A stretch of DNA of 64,000 nt from Microbacterium sp. Root553 (GTDB lineage: Bacteria; Actinomycetota; Actinomycetes; Actinomycetales; Microbacteriaceae): the NCBI RefSeq assembly GCF_001426995.1, contig NZ_LMFY01000001.1:1917674-1981673 (forward strand). Direction: 5' to 3'. The notes below the pieces were generated by a model that saw only the letters and a program-made list of their open reading frames with translations, did not search any database and was not told the DNA's origin. The position numbers and the translations under genes were made by a program. Numbering within the stretch: the stretch's first letter is position 1; every line of letters begins with the position of its first letter. Below, one piece after another: positions 49,281 to 63,847 of this stretch.

Positions 49281-51368
49281 TCAAGGGATCGGCGTGCCGA
49301 ACTGGTAGCTGCTCCGGTAGGCAGCGGGCAGATCCACGACTGTCGGCCACTGGGGAGCGGCGAGCCTGAGGAGACTGGCGGAGGACTGCACATGCCGCAG
49401 CACGCCCTTGTCGACGAAATACGTCTCGGGAGAGCCCAGCGTCACGAAGGTGCGGTCCGCGAGCAGCGGTGCTCCGACTGCGAAACCGCTCCTCGTGTCC
49501 GTGCTCCAGGAGAAGAAGTAGAGGGGGCGGTTGCCGTTGGCCTCCTGCAGCCGCTGCTGGCTGCGGAGGTGCCGCAGCTGGTTCCCCTGGAGGAGGTAGA
49601 CGGCGTCCGCGCCGGGAGTCTTCACCAGCACGGCCTCGCCGACCGCGCGCCCCGTCTTCGGGATCGAGGAGCACAGGGAGGCGGGCAGCGGGGTGATCGT
49701 CGTTCCGGCCGGCGCGGTCTGCACGCGTGTCAGACCTCCGCCGTCCACGACATACTTCACGTCGCCGCACGCGACCACTGCGGAGAACTTCGCACCGACG
49801 GGGGCGTTCTTCGCGAGGGTCCCGCTGGGCACGACACCCGCATCCCGGATACCGGCATCGCGAGCGAGTCCCCAGGTGGGGAGGTGGATGATCTCGGCAC
49901 CGGTGCCGGCGATGTAGACGTCGGGGGAGCCGTATTCGCGCACGGTCATGCCGGCGGGGAGGATGGCGACTCCCGTCGGGATCGCGGCGGCGTTCGCCGC
50001 CGGGATGGTGGCGACGTACGCGCGATCCGCGGCGCTCTGCTGCGCCCATGCGTACGGGTTGACCACGTGGCGCTTGGTGCCGTTCTCCCAGCGGAAGAAT
50101 CTGTCGTCTCCCTCGGCCTTGAAGTAGGCGCCGACGGCGGTTCCGGTGCGGAAGGAGTCGATGAGCGACGCCCCGAGCGATGTGTACACGGCCATGTTGA
50201 AGCCGAGCCTGGTCACCTGATCCGCGGCGGTGAAGTGGTGCTTCGACCCGTCGGGTTCGAGCAGGTACATCCCGCCGTCCCTGGCATCGCGGACGAAGCG
50301 GGTCGCCGTCCCCGCGTTGGTGAGGGCCGCGACCGTGCCCGGATCGCTGGTGTGGTACCAGCCGAGAACGGCCATGTACGCCTGCAGATCCGTGCTGGTG
50401 GTGATGTGGTACTTGCGCTTGCCCGTCACGAGGTAGATCTCGTTGGCGTTGCTCGCCTTCACGAGTCGGATCGTGGGCACCTGCGTCGACCCGAACCAGT
50501 CGGTGAAGTACTGGTAGAAGTTGCGGTTCCCGTGCGCGGAGCACGCGTCGCCCTCGCCGTAGCCTGCGGCCAGCGCGGCGCGGTTCGGCTGGTACGGCGT
50601 GTAGTAGTAGAGCGCCGAGGTCGCGACGTTCTCGATGTAGACGGGGCCTCGGCCGCAGCTCGCCTGAGGGTTGTAGAGGATGTTCCAGGTCTTGCCGGGG
50701 GCGTAGTAGGTGAAGTACCGACCCTCGGCGTAGATCTTCATCTGACGTGCGGCGCCGTACACCTGGTAGAAGAATCCGGCGTAGGCGGGATCGCACCCGG
50801 CCGTGTCGGGGCATCCCTGTCCCATCGCTGCCCGGAACCTGCCCGCGTCAGGGTAGGAGTGGGTCACCAGGCTCTGCTCCTTCTCGAGCATCGTGAGAAG
50901 GACCTGCGGATTGATGCCGCAGGACTGCGCGACCTTGTAGATGATCGTCGACGCGTATTCGCTGTACCCGGCGGTGTAGCCGTTGCAGTACGCATCCGCG
51001 TTCTTGTTCGGCGTGTGCTGCGAGTAGCTCTTCAAACAGGCGTAGCTCGACCTGCACACCTTCACCTTCGAGTCGAGGAAGGTGTTGATGTCCGAGACCG
51101 TCATCGTCGAGCTGTCGAAGAAGACCTCGTCGGCGATGATGTTCCCCGGGCGGAACTTCGAGAGGTCCGCGGTCTTGCGGATGGACGAGTCGACCACCCC
51201 GGCGGTGCTCGACGCCGGTGCCTGCGACGCTGCCACTGCCGCCACTCCGCCGGAGAGCGGTGCCGTGGCGGCGCCGGCGGGTGCAGCCACGAGAAGGGAA
51301 GCGGCGACGACGACAGCCGCCGCGCTCGCGATGAGGGCGCGCAGGTGGGGGAAGATTGAGCCGGTCAC
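49281..51368 (-). CDS. Large secreted protein: lysozyme-like domain plus HxT/HV repeats
   Basis: 695 residues. A signal peptide (about 1-36) leads to a Cys-rich region (about 60-290) whose helix [15 protein letters not shown] (E162, E164) resembles the catalytic helix of lysozyme-like transglycosylases. From ~300 to the end there are about six or seven units of 50-60 residues sharing (I/V)YLV..GxxxxHx(T/V): [65 protein letters not shown]. Similar proteins border polysaccharide loci in other actinobacteria, but no function is established. GTG51368 follows CACAAT by six bases. It is divergent from rmlA. Confidence 0.8.
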   Translation of the reverse strand: MTGSIFPHLRALIASAAAVVVAASLLVAAPAGAATAPLSGGVAAVAASQAPASSTAGVVDSSIRKTADLSKFRPGNIIADEVFFDSSTMTVSDINTFLDSKVKVCRSSYACLKSYSQHTPNKNADAYCNGYTAGYSEYASTIIYKVAQSCGINPQVLLTMLEKEQSLVTHSYPDAGRFRAAMGQGCPDTAGCDPAYAGFFYQVYGAARQMKIYAEGRYFTYYAPGKTWNILYNPQASCGRGPVYIENVATSALYYYTPYQPNRAALAAGYGEGDACSAHGNRNFYQYFTDWFGSTQVPTIRLVKASNANEIYLVTGKRKYHITTSTDLQAYMAVLGWYHTSDPGTVAALTNAGTATRFVRDARDGGMYLLEPDGSKHHFTAADQVTRLGFNMAVYTSLGASLIDSFRTGTAVGAYFKAEGDDRFFRWENGTKRHVVNPYAWAQQSAADRAYVATIPAANAAAIPTGVAILPAGMTVREYGSPDVYIAGTGAEIIHLPTWGLARDAGIRDAGVVPSGTLAKNAPVGAKFSAVVACGDVKYVVDGGGLTRVQTAPAGTTITPLPASLCSSIPKTGRAVGEAVLVKTPGADAVYLLQGNQLRHLRSQQRLQEANGNRPLYFFSWSTDTRSGFAVGAPLLADRTFVTLGSPETYFVDKGVLRHVQSSASLLRLAAPQWPTVVDLPAAYRSSYQFGTPIP

Positions 51369-51374
51369 TTGCCC

Positions 51375-51380
51375 ATTGTG
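51375..51380 (-). promoter_or_regulatory. -10 hexamer CACAAT, leaderless start
   Basis: On the minus strand CACAAT is followed by six bases (GGGCAA) and GTG51368 of the secreted-protein gene. Confidence 0.55.
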
Positions 51381-51464
51381 GCGGAAATGTACAGATGTTG
51401 CCACTGTGATTCGTGTGACGCAAGTCAACATGCCGTGGATCCCAACCTCTCGGGCAGGATGTGG

Positions 51465-51470
51465 CACGAT
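51465..51470 (+). promoter_or_regulatory. -10 hexamer CACGAT, leaderless start of rmlA
   Basis: CACGAT, six bases (ATGGGG), then GTG51477. This selects GTG51477 over ATG51471 as the rmlA start and gives the standard family N terminus. Confidence 0.5.
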
Positions 51471-51476
51471 ATGGGG

Positions 51477-53344
<1,868 letters not shown>

Positions 53345-53350
53345 CCGACC

Positions 53351-54766
53351 GTGGGTGAGATCGCGTTCGGCAAGAAGCTGGGCATCGTGGAGACCGGGAT
53401 CCCCGGGCTCGTCGTCTTCGACCTCCCGGTGCACGGCGACTCGCGCGGCTGGTTCAAGGAGAACTGGCAGCGCGAGAAGATGACCGCACTCGGCCTCGAC
53501 GACTTCGGCCCCGTGCAGAACAACATCTCGTTCAACGACGCTGTCGGCACCACCCGCGGCATCCACGCGGAGCCCTGGGACAAGTGGGTCTCGGTCGCGA
53601 CCGGGCGGATCTTCGGGGCCTGGGTGGATCTCCGCGAGGGCCCGACGTTCGGCGCGGTCTTCACCGCCGAGATCGACCCCTCGAAGGCGATCTTCGTGCC
53701 GCGCGGAGTGGGCAACTCCTACCAGACGCTCGAGCCCGACACCGCCTACGCGTATCTCGTGAACGACCACTGGTCGCCGGAGGCGTCGTACTCCTTCCTC
53801 AATCTCGCCGACGAGACCGCCGCGATCGCCTGGCCGATCGATCTCGCAGACGTCGAGATCTCGGAGAAGGACCTCGCGCATCCGCGTCTGGCGGATGTCA
53901 CCCCGATCAGCGCGAAGAAGATCCTCGTGGTGGGCTCCGGCGGGCAGCTCGGGCGCGCGCTGCGCGACGAGTTCGGCGCCGCCGACCACATCGAATGGAC
54001 CACCCGTGCGGAGTTCGACCTCGGCGATTCCGAGCTCCGCACCGCGCGGCGGTGGCGGGACTACGACGCGATCGTGAACGCGGGCGCGTACACGGCCGTC
54101 GATCTCGCCGAGACCGCGGAGGGGCGCCGTGACGCATGGGCGGCCAACGCCTCGGGACCGGCGCGTCTGGCCGCGATCGCCGCCGAGTACGGCGTCACGC
54201 TGGTGCATGTCTCGAGCGACTACGTGTTCGACGGCACCTCGACCCGCCCCTATCTCGAGGACGACGTGCTCTGCCCGCTCGGCGTGTACGGGCAGTCGAA
54301 GGCGGCGGGGGATCTCGCCGTGGCCACGGCGCCGCGCCACTACATCCTGCGCACCTCGTGGGTCATCGGCGACGGCAAGAACTTCGTCAGGACGATGGCA
54401 TCGCTCGCCGAGCGGGGGATCGACCCGAACGTCGTGGACGACCAGCGCGGGCGCCTCACATTCGCCTCGGAGATCGCCCGCGCGATCGCGCATCTCCTCC
54501 GCACGCGCGCGCCGTACGGCACGTACAACGTCACCGGGTCGGGGGAGCCCCGCACGTGGGCCGAGCTCGCGGGAGACATCTTCGCGCTCACCGGAGCGGA
54601 TCGTGCGCGGGTCTCCGGGGTCAGCACCGAGACGTACTTCGCCGGTGCGACCGGGCCCGTGGCGCCGAGGCCGCTCAACAGCGTCCTGGATCTCTCGAAG
54701 CTCGAGGCCACAGGCTTCGTCCCGCGTGACGCGGGCGAGCAGCTGAAGGAGTACCTGGCGTCGTGA
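53351..54766 (+). CDS. Fused dTDP-4-dehydrorhamnose 3,5-epimerase/reductase (RmlC-RmlD)
   Basis: 471 residues carrying two enzymes. Residues 1 to about 190 are an RmlC-type cupin (DSRGWFKENW, TTRGIHAEP, FVPRGVGNSYQ). From about 195 (KKILVVGSGGQLGRAL) onward there is an RmlD reductase with SSDYVFDG, YGQSK (Tyr/Lys) and RTSWVIGDGKNFV. Together they perform the last two steps to dTDP-L-rhamnose. The GTG start has no clear ribosome-binding site and probably depends on coupling to rmlB six bases upstream. Its stop overlaps the next gene's GTG. Confidence 0.94.
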   Translation: MGEIAFGKKLGIVETGIPGLVVFDLPVHGDSRGWFKENWQREKMTALGLDDFGPVQNNISFNDAVGTTRGIHAEPWDKWVSVATGRIFGAWVDLREGPTFGAVFTAEIDPSKAIFVPRGVGNSYQTLEPDTAYAYLVNDHWSPEASYSFLNLADETAAIAWPIDLADVEISEKDLAHPRLADVTPISAKKILVVGSGGQLGRALRDEFGAADHIEWTTRAEFDLGDSELRTARRWRDYDAIVNAGAYTAVDLAETAEGRRDAWAANASGPARLAAIAAEYGVTLVHVSSDYVFDGTSTRPYLEDDVLCPLGVYGQSKAAGDLAVATAPRHYILRTSWVIGDGKNFVRTMASLAERGIDPNVVDDQRGRLTFASEIARAIAHLLRTRAPYGTYNVTGSGEPRTWAELAGDIFALTGADRARVSGVSTETYFAGATGPVAPRPLNSVLDLSKLEATGFVPRDAGEQLKEYLAS

Positions 54767-56895
54767 GCGCGTCCGCCACGGCGGTCGCGACCTCCCGAGC
54801 GTCTGCGCGCACGCGCAGATTCCGCACCGACATCCAGGCTCTGCGGGCTGTCGCGATCGGTCTGGTGGTGCTCAACCACCTCTGGCCCGATCGCGTGCCC
54901 GGCGGATACGTGGGCGTCGACGCCTTCTTCGTCATATCCGGATTCCTCATCACCGGCCATCTGCTCTCCGAGACCGAGAGCACGGGTCGGGTGCGTCTCG
55001 CGGCGTTCTACGCACGCCGCATCAGGCGTCTGCTGCCCGCCGCGCTCACCGTCGTGTTCGTGACTCTTCTCGGCGTCTGGCTGCTGCTGCCCTTCACCCG
55101 GTGGACCGACAACGCGGTGCAGGCGCTGGCCAGCGTCTTCTATGTGGAGAACTGGACCCTCGCCGCGCTCTCGGTCGACTACTCGGCCCACAATGCCGCC
55201 TCCAGCGCGGTGCAGCACTACTGGTCGCTGTCGGTCGAGGAGCAGTTCTATCTCGTCTGGCCTCTGCTCGTGCTCGCGGCCTCCGCGGCCGCCGTGCGCG
55301 CGGGCAGAGAGAGCGGTCGCCGACGTCTGCTGTTGATCGTCGTGGCGACGGTCGCCGCCCTCTCCTTCGCCGCGGCGGTCGCCTACACCGCGGGATCGCC
55401 GGCGCAGGCGTACTTCGTGACGTTCACGCGCGCATGGCAGTTCGCTGCCGGAGCGGCGATCGCCCTCCTGCCGTGGGGTGTCCTCGGCCGGCTCAATGCC
55501 GTCGCCGCAGCGATGCTCGCCGTCGCCGGTTTCGCCGGCATCGCGGTCGCCGCGTTCGTCTTCGGGCCGGAGACCCCGTACCCGGGCGTCGCCGCTCTGC
55601 TCCCCGTGCTCGCGACCGTCGCCGTGATCGTCGCGGGTACCGGTCGTCGAGCCCCGCTCTGGGGAATCGCGCGGCTGACCGACGCCAGGCCGGTGCAGTG
55701 GGTGGGAGAGGTCTCGTACTCGCTGTACCTGTGGCACTGGCCCTTGATCGTCCTGACGCCCTTCGTGATCGGCGCGCCCCTGTCGCTGTGGTCGAGGATC
55801 GGCATCCTCGCCGTCGCGCTCGTCCTGGCCTGGGGGAGCCGGCGCTGGATCGAGGTCCCCGCGCAGCGCGCGAGGTGGTGGCGTGGCACCGGACGCGCCT
55901 TCGCGGGCGCGGGGGCGATGATGGCGGTGGTGTCGCTCGTCGCGCTCCTGCTCCTGGGCGGGGCGGCGTCCCGCACGGCGACGGCCGAGGCCGCGCAGGA
56001 CCCCGGAGGTGCCTGCGTCGGAGCGGCGGCACTCGCCGATCAGGCGCGGTGCGATCCTTCTGCGCCCGTCCTCGACCCGGTCGTGACCCAGGCGGATGCC
56101 TATTTCGCCCTCGCGCCGGAGTGCGGAGACCTCGGCGACGATCTCGTGTTCGACGGACGGCAGACGACGCGCGAGTGCGATTTCTCGGACGGCGGAGCGG
56201 GTCCCCGGGTATGGCTGGTCGGGGATTCGCACGCGGAGCAGTGGCAGGCGGCCGTCTTCCCCATCGCCCGCGAAGAAGGATGGCAGCTGACCATCAGCTC
56301 CTTCCCCGGCTGTCCGCCGGCGGATGTGGCGTTCGTCGGTTTCGACTCCGCCTGGGGCCCGGCCGACTACCTGAGGTGCCGCGACTGGTCGGCGGCCCTG
56401 TCCGACGAGGTGGCCGCCGAGAGACCGGACCTCGTCATCACCTCGATGGCCGCACGCCAGCAGCTGATCGATGACGGGAGCGGACGCCCGATGCAGGAGC
56501 AGTTCGCGGAGGGGCTCCGGCGCACGTGGAGTCGCTGGACCGAGTCGGGCAGCGCCGTCGTAGCCATCGCGGACACCCCGCTCAACGGGGATGTCCGCGA
56601 TCTCGACTGCCTCCTGCTGAATCCGCAGTCGCCGGACGCGTGCGCCGTTCCGCGCGCAGCGGCGATGCCCCCCGATCCCGTCTCCCTCGCGGCGAAGGAT
56701 CCGCTGGCAGGTCTCTGGTCGGCCGATCTCACCTCCCTGCTCTGCGACGAGACCGACTGCTTCGCGGCGGTCGGCGGCGAACCGGTCTTCTATGATGCCG
56801 ACCACCTGAGCAGCGTGTACGCATCCACGCTCAGCGACGCTCTGCGCGACGTCGTCGACGACGCCCTCGAGGCGTCGTCCGGCGCGCAGCCCTGA
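54763..56895 (+). CDS. AT3-SGNH acyltransferase (OafA-type) 1
   Basis: 710 residues. The N-terminal acyltransferase-3 domain (about 20-420, ten or eleven membrane segments) has RTDIQALRAVAIGLVVLNH, GVDAFFVISGFLIT and an intact SVEEQFYLVWP (157-167). The C-terminal extracytoplasmic SGNH domain carries GDSHAEQW (S489) and DADHLS (D678, H681). Such fusions O-acetylate wall polysaccharides. The GTG start overlaps the rmlC-rmlD stop, so acylation is co-expressed with the rhamnose pathway. Confidence 0.92.
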   Translation: MSASATAVATSRASARTRRFRTDIQALRAVAIGLVVLNHLWPDRVPGGYVGVDAFFVISGFLITGHLLSETESTGRVRLAAFYARRIRRLLPAALTVVFVTLLGVWLLLPFTRWTDNAVQALASVFYVENWTLAALSVDYSAHNAASSAVQHYWSLSVEEQFYLVWPLLVLAASAAAVRAGRESGRRRLLLIVVATVAALSFAAAVAYTAGSPAQAYFVTFTRAWQFAAGAAIALLPWGVLGRLNAVAAAMLAVAGFAGIAVAAFVFGPETPYPGVAALLPVLATVAVIVAGTGRRAPLWGIARLTDARPVQWVGEVSYSLYLWHWPLIVLTPFVIGAPLSLWSRIGILAVALVLAWGSRRWIEVPAQRARWWRGTGRAFAGAGAMMAVVSLVALLLLGGAASRTATAEAAQDPGGACVGAAALADQARCDPSAPVLDPVVTQADAYFALAPECGDLGDDLVFDGRQTTRECDFSDGGAGPRVWLVGDSHAEQWQAAVFPIAREEGWQLTISSFPGCPPADVAFVGFDSAWGPADYLRCRDWSAALSDEVAAERPDLVITSMAARQQLIDDGSGRPMQEQFAEGLRRTWSRWTESGSAVVAIADTPLNGDVRDLDCLLLNPQSPDACAVPRAAAMPPDPVSLAAKDPLAGLWSADLTSLLCDETDCFAAVGGEPVFYDADHLSSVYASTLSDALRDVVDDALEASSGAQP

Positions 56896-56921
56896 CCGAT
56901 CGGGTGGCCGCCCCTCTGCGA

Positions 56922-56927
56922 TAGTCT
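56922..56927 (+). promoter_or_regulatory. -10 hexamer TAGTCT
   Basis: TAGTCT would begin a transcript about 70 bases before ATG57004, which has its own CAGGAG ribosome-binding site. Confidence 0.45.
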
Positions 56928-57003
56928 CGAGGGAACCCGTCTCCGTCACCCGAAGCGGCGGAGAATCCACGCAGCGGCCGAGCGAGCCGGCAGGAGTGCC
57001 TCC

Positions 57004-60256
<3,253 letters not shown>

Positions 60257-60267
60257 CAGGACTCCCC

Positions 60268-62178
60268 ATGACTGAGAACACGAGAACGAACACCGACTTC
60301 GTCGCCGTCAATCACACGGTCTTCCCCACCGAGGGCGTGGCCGAGGTCTCGGCCCTCTACGTCGACACCGGCTCCGGAGACGGCTCCCAGCCCGGAGAGG
60401 CGTACGAGATCGTCGGGCGTCGCAGCATCCGTGTGTACGCGCACCGCCGCGTCTCGCTGAGCACCTACTTCAACGCGTTCCCGGCCAGCTACTGGCAGCA
60501 CTCGACGAACGTCCGTTCGGTCCGTCTCGTCGCATCGGTCGAGGGCAAGGGACTGATCTCGGTGTACAAGTCGAGCGCCCGTGGACGCGCATCGGCGCTC
60601 GCCTCGAAGTCGTTCTCCGACGAGACGGTCACCTTCGACCTCCCGATCACCTCGTTCATCGACGGCGGCTCCTACTGGTTCGACATCGCGGCAGGGAACT
60701 CCGATGCGACGCTCGTGTCCGCCGAGTGGCAGGTCGCGGCTCCCGAGGACTGGACGCCCGGCAAGACGACGGTGGGCATCACCACCTTCAACCGCCCGTC
60801 GTACTGCCTGAACCAGATCATCGCGGTGGGGCAGAACGAGCACGTGCACGATGTGGTCGATCGCGTGATCGTGGTGGACCAGGGCACCGATCTCGTCTCG
60901 GATCAGCCGGGTTTCGACGACGCCGCCGCGGCGCTCGGCGACAAGCTGGAGGTCCTGCGTCAGCCGAACCTCGGTGGCTCCGGCGGGTTCTCGCGGGCCA
61001 TGCTCGAGTCGCTGGGCTCCGAGGAGAGCCGGTACGTGCTGCTGCTCGACGACGACGCGATCTCCGAGCCTGAGGCCATCGTGCGGGCCGTGCGCTTCGC
61101 GGACTTCGCGATCACCCCGACCATCGTCGGCGGCGGCATGCTGCACCTCGACGACCGCTCCGTCCTGTACACGCAGGGCGAGGTGTGGGATCAGCGCAAG
61201 TCCTGGATGCGCCCCTCCGGCGCCAGCGAGTACGACCACGACTTCGCGGAGGAGACCCTGCGCGAGACCCCGGGGCTGCACCGCCACCTCGGCGCGGACT
61301 TCAACGGGTGGTGGATGTGTCTCATCCCGACCGCGATCCTCCGCGAGATCGGTCTGTCGCTGCCGGTGTTCCTCAAGTTCGACGACATCGAGTACTCGCT
61401 GCGTGCGCGCGATCACGGGTACCCGACCGTCTGCCTGCCCGGAGTCGCCGTGTGGCACATGGCCTGGCACGACAAGGACCCCACTCGCACGTGGGAGGAG
61501 TACTTCATCCACCGCAACCGGGTGATCACCGGTCTCCTCCACTCGCATGTCCGCAACGGCGGGTTCCTTCCGCTGCACTCCTTCCTCGGTGACATCAAGC
61601 TCCTGTTCATGCTGCAGTATTCGGCGGTGCGCCTGCGGCACGAGGCCCTGCGCGACGTCATGCGCGGCCCCGCCGTGCTGCCCGATCTGCTCCCGGGCAA
61701 GCAGGCGGAGATCCGCGAGATGCGCACGGCGTACATCGACTCGAAGGTCGTCGAAGACCTCTCCGCGCTCCCGCCCGTCCGTCGCTCCTCGTTCGCGATC
61801 CTCGGCGGCGTGCGCAAGCCGACGAACCCGATCGCGGCGCTCGTGCTCGCCGCCAGGGTCGGAGCGCGTCAGCTCCTGATCAAGCAGTCGCCAGGCAGCC
61901 GCCTCAACCCCGAGCGGATCATCTCGGCGCAGGACATCAACTGGTGGCGGTTCGCCGACATCGATTCCGCGCTCGTGACCTCGCCCGACGGGCTCGGCGT
62001 CGCCTGGTACCAGCGTGATCGCTCGACGATGCACCGCTTCCTCCTCCGCAGCATCCGGCTCAACCTCGCTCTGGCGCGGCGCTGGAAGGTGCTGTCCGAG
62101 GAGTTCGCGAAGGGCACCCCGAAGGTCACCTCGCCCGATCAGTGGCGGGCGACGTTCGATAAGGTGCAGAAGGACTGA
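60268..62178 (+). CDS. glfT2: Galactofuranosyltransferase, GlfT2-like
   Basis: 636 residues, the length of mycobacterial GlfT2. An N-terminal beta-barrel-like domain (about 1-150) is followed by a GT-A domain with TVGITTFNRPSYC, LLLDDDAISEP (D261-D263), FLKFDDIEYSLRARDHG and the catalytic-site WHMAWHDKDPTR, and then a helical C terminus. The family polymerises galactofuranose on a lipid-linked acceptor. The position directly after glf and before an ABC-2 exporter supports galactan synthesis. ATG60268 has ACAGGA about eight bases upstream. Confidence 0.93.
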   Translation: MTENTRTNTDFVAVNHTVFPTEGVAEVSALYVDTGSGDGSQPGEAYEIVGRRSIRVYAHRRVSLSTYFNAFPASYWQHSTNVRSVRLVASVEGKGLISVYKSSARGRASALASKSFSDETVTFDLPITSFIDGGSYWFDIAAGNSDATLVSAEWQVAAPEDWTPGKTTVGITTFNRPSYCLNQIIAVGQNEHVHDVVDRVIVVDQGTDLVSDQPGFDDAAAALGDKLEVLRQPNLGGSGGFSRAMLESLGSEESRYVLLLDDDAISEPEAIVRAVRFADFAITPTIVGGGMLHLDDRSVLYTQGEVWDQRKSWMRPSGASEYDHDFAEETLRETPGLHRHLGADFNGWWMCLIPTAILREIGLSLPVFLKFDDIEYSLRARDHGYPTVCLPGVAVWHMAWHDKDPTRTWEEYFIHRNRVITGLLHSHVRNGGFLPLHSFLGDIKLLFMLQYSAVRLRHEALRDVMRGPAVLPDLLPGKQAEIREMRTAYIDSKVVEDLSALPPVRRSSFAILGGVRKPTNPIAALVLAARVGARQLLIKQSPGSRLNPERIISAQDINWWRFADIDSALVTSPDGLGVAWYQRDRSTMHRFLLRSIRLNLALARRWKVLSEEFAKGTPKVTSPDQWRATFDKVQKD

Positions 62179-62221
62179 ACGCACCTCGCGCCCTCTCGGG
62201 CGGCCTGAGCACAGGAGTCAC

Positions 62222-63013
62222 ATGAGCAAGTCGACCGTCGGGGCGCCCGGCACGCCTCGACGGTACCTGCATTCGCTGTGGCTGCTGTCGGCGCGCGATC
62301 TCAAGGTGCGCTACGCGACGAGTTCGCTCGGCTACCTGTGGTCGGTGCTCGATCCGCTCGTGATGAGCGCGATCTACTGGTTCGTCTTCACCCAGATCTT
62401 CCACCGCAGCGTCGGTGAGGACCCGTACATCGTGTTCCTCATCGTGGCGCTGCTGCCGTGGGTCTGGTTCAACTCGTCGGTCTCGGACTTCACACGTGCC
62501 TTCCGCAAGGATTCGAGGCTCGTCAGATCCACCGCGATCCCGCGGTCGATCTGGGTGAACCGGATCGTGCTCAGCAAGGGCATCGAGTTCCTCCTGTCTC
62601 TTCCGGTCCTCGTGCTGTTCGCGGTGTTCAGCGGGGCGACCGTCAGCTGGTCGCTGCTCTGGTTCCCCGTGGCCATGATCATGCAGGTCGTCCTGCTCGT
62701 CGGTCTGGGGCTGCTCGTGGCGCCGCTGTGCGTGCTCTACGTCGACCTCGAGCGCACGACGGCGCTGATCCTGCGGGCGCTCTTCTACGCCTCTCCGGTG
62801 ATCTACAGCTTCCGCGACCTTCCGGCTCCCTTCCACACGATCGGAGCCTTCAACCCGCTCGCCGGCATCTTCACCCTGTATCGGGTCGGGTTCTTCCCCG
62901 AGCTGTGGGAGCCGATGCCCGTGATCGTCAGCGCGGTGATGTGCGTGGCGATCCTCGCACTGGGCATCTGGACCTTCCGCGCCCTCGAGCGCCCCGTGCT
63001 GAAGGAGCTGTGA
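62222..63013 (+). CDS. wzm: Polysaccharide ABC-2 exporter permease (Wzm-like) 2
   Basis: 263 residues, six membrane segments. LSARDLKVRYATSSLGYLWSVLDP at the N terminus, RSTAIPRSIWVNR and YASPVIYSFRDLP mark an O-antigen/galactan exporter channel. ATG62222 has AGGAG four bases upstream. It follows glfT2 after 43 bases and overlaps the ATPase gene by one base (TGATG). In mycobacteria the galactan exporter is encoded next to galactofuranosyltransferase genes, as here. Confidence 0.93.
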   Translation: MSKSTVGAPGTPRRYLHSLWLLSARDLKVRYATSSLGYLWSVLDPLVMSAIYWFVFTQIFHRSVGEDPYIVFLIVALLPWVWFNSSVSDFTRAFRKDSRLVRSTAIPRSIWVNRIVLSKGIEFLLSLPVLVLFAVFSGATVSWSLLWFPVAMIMQVVLLVGLGLLVAPLCVLYVDLERTTALILRALFYASPVIYSFRDLPAPFHTIGAFNPLAGIFTLYRVGFFPELWEPMPVIVSAVMCVAILALGIWTFRALERPVLKEL

Positions 63014-63747
63014 TGCCGGTCGCCATCGAAGTGTCAGGACTCGGGGTGCGCTTCCGGCGCAACCGTCGAGGCGGCCGCACGTTCAAGGATCTCTTCGCCG
63101 GTGCAGCCCGACGTTCGCGCCCCGGAGAGTTCTGGGCACTGCGGGACGTCAGCTTCTCGGTGCAGCAGGGGGAGTCGATCGGTGTCGTCGGTCGCAACGG
63201 GCAGGGCAAGTCGACCCTGCTGCGCCTCGTCGCCAAGGTTCTGCTCGCAGACGAGGGGACGGTGGCCGTCAACGGAGGTGTCGCACCGCTGATCGAGATC
63301 ACCGGAGGCTTCGTGGGCGATCTGACGGTGCGAGAGAACGTCCGGCTCACCTCCGGCCTGCACGGGATGTCGAAAGACGAGGTGTCGCGTCGCTACGACG
63401 GGATCATCGCCTTCGCCGAGCTCGACGGTTTCGAGGACACCCCCTACAAGCACCTGTCGAACGGCATGAAGGTGCGTCTCGCGTTCTCGGTGGTGTCTCA
63501 GCTCGACGAGCCCATCCTGCTCGTCGACGAAGTGCTCGCCGTCGGCGACAAGGCGTTCCGAGACAAGTGCTATCGGCGGATCGACGAACTCCTCGCCGAC
63601 GGTCGCACCCTGTTCTTCGTCAGCCACAACGAGCGCGACCTCCGCCGTTTCTGCACGCGAGGTCTGTACCTCGACGGGGGCGCACTGGTGATGGATGCCT
63701 CCATCGCCGAGGTGCTCGACCGGTACAACGCGGACATCGCGACCTGA
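63013..63747 (+). CDS. wzt: Polysaccharide ABC exporter ATPase (Wzt-like) 2
   Basis: 244 residues with Walker A GRNGQGKST, signature LSNGMKVRLAF, Walker B ILLVDEVLAVGDKAFRDKC and switch His in FFVSHNERDL. Like the first exporter's ATPase it lacks a C-terminal carbohydrate-binding domain, so substrate recognition must rest with the lipid end or the permease. Its ATG shares one base with the permease stop. Confidence 0.94.
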   Translation: MPVAIEVSGLGVRFRRNRRGGRTFKDLFAGAARRSRPGEFWALRDVSFSVQQGESIGVVGRNGQGKSTLLRLVAKVLLADEGTVAVNGGVAPLIEITGGFVGDLTVRENVRLTSGLHGMSKDEVSRRYDGIIAFAELDGFEDTPYKHLSNGMKVRLAFSVVSQLDEPILLVDEVLAVGDKAFRDKCYRRIDELLADGRTLFFVSHNERDLRRFCTRGLYLDGGALVMDASIAEVLDRYNADIAT

Positions 63748-63779
63748 GAGCGTCCGGAGCCTCGTGCGGTGATCGTCGG

Positions 63780-63785
63780 TAGGCT
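63780..63785 (+). promoter_or_regulatory. -10 hexamer TAGGCT
   Basis: TAGGCT would start a transcript about 57 bases before ATG63848, so the last gene is probably not only transcribed from the glf promoter. Confidence 0.45.
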
Positions 63786-63847
63786 CGGGGGAACGGCGCG
63801 AGTACCCCCGCTCTCGCCGACACGGCCTACCCGAGGCGGTCCCACCC

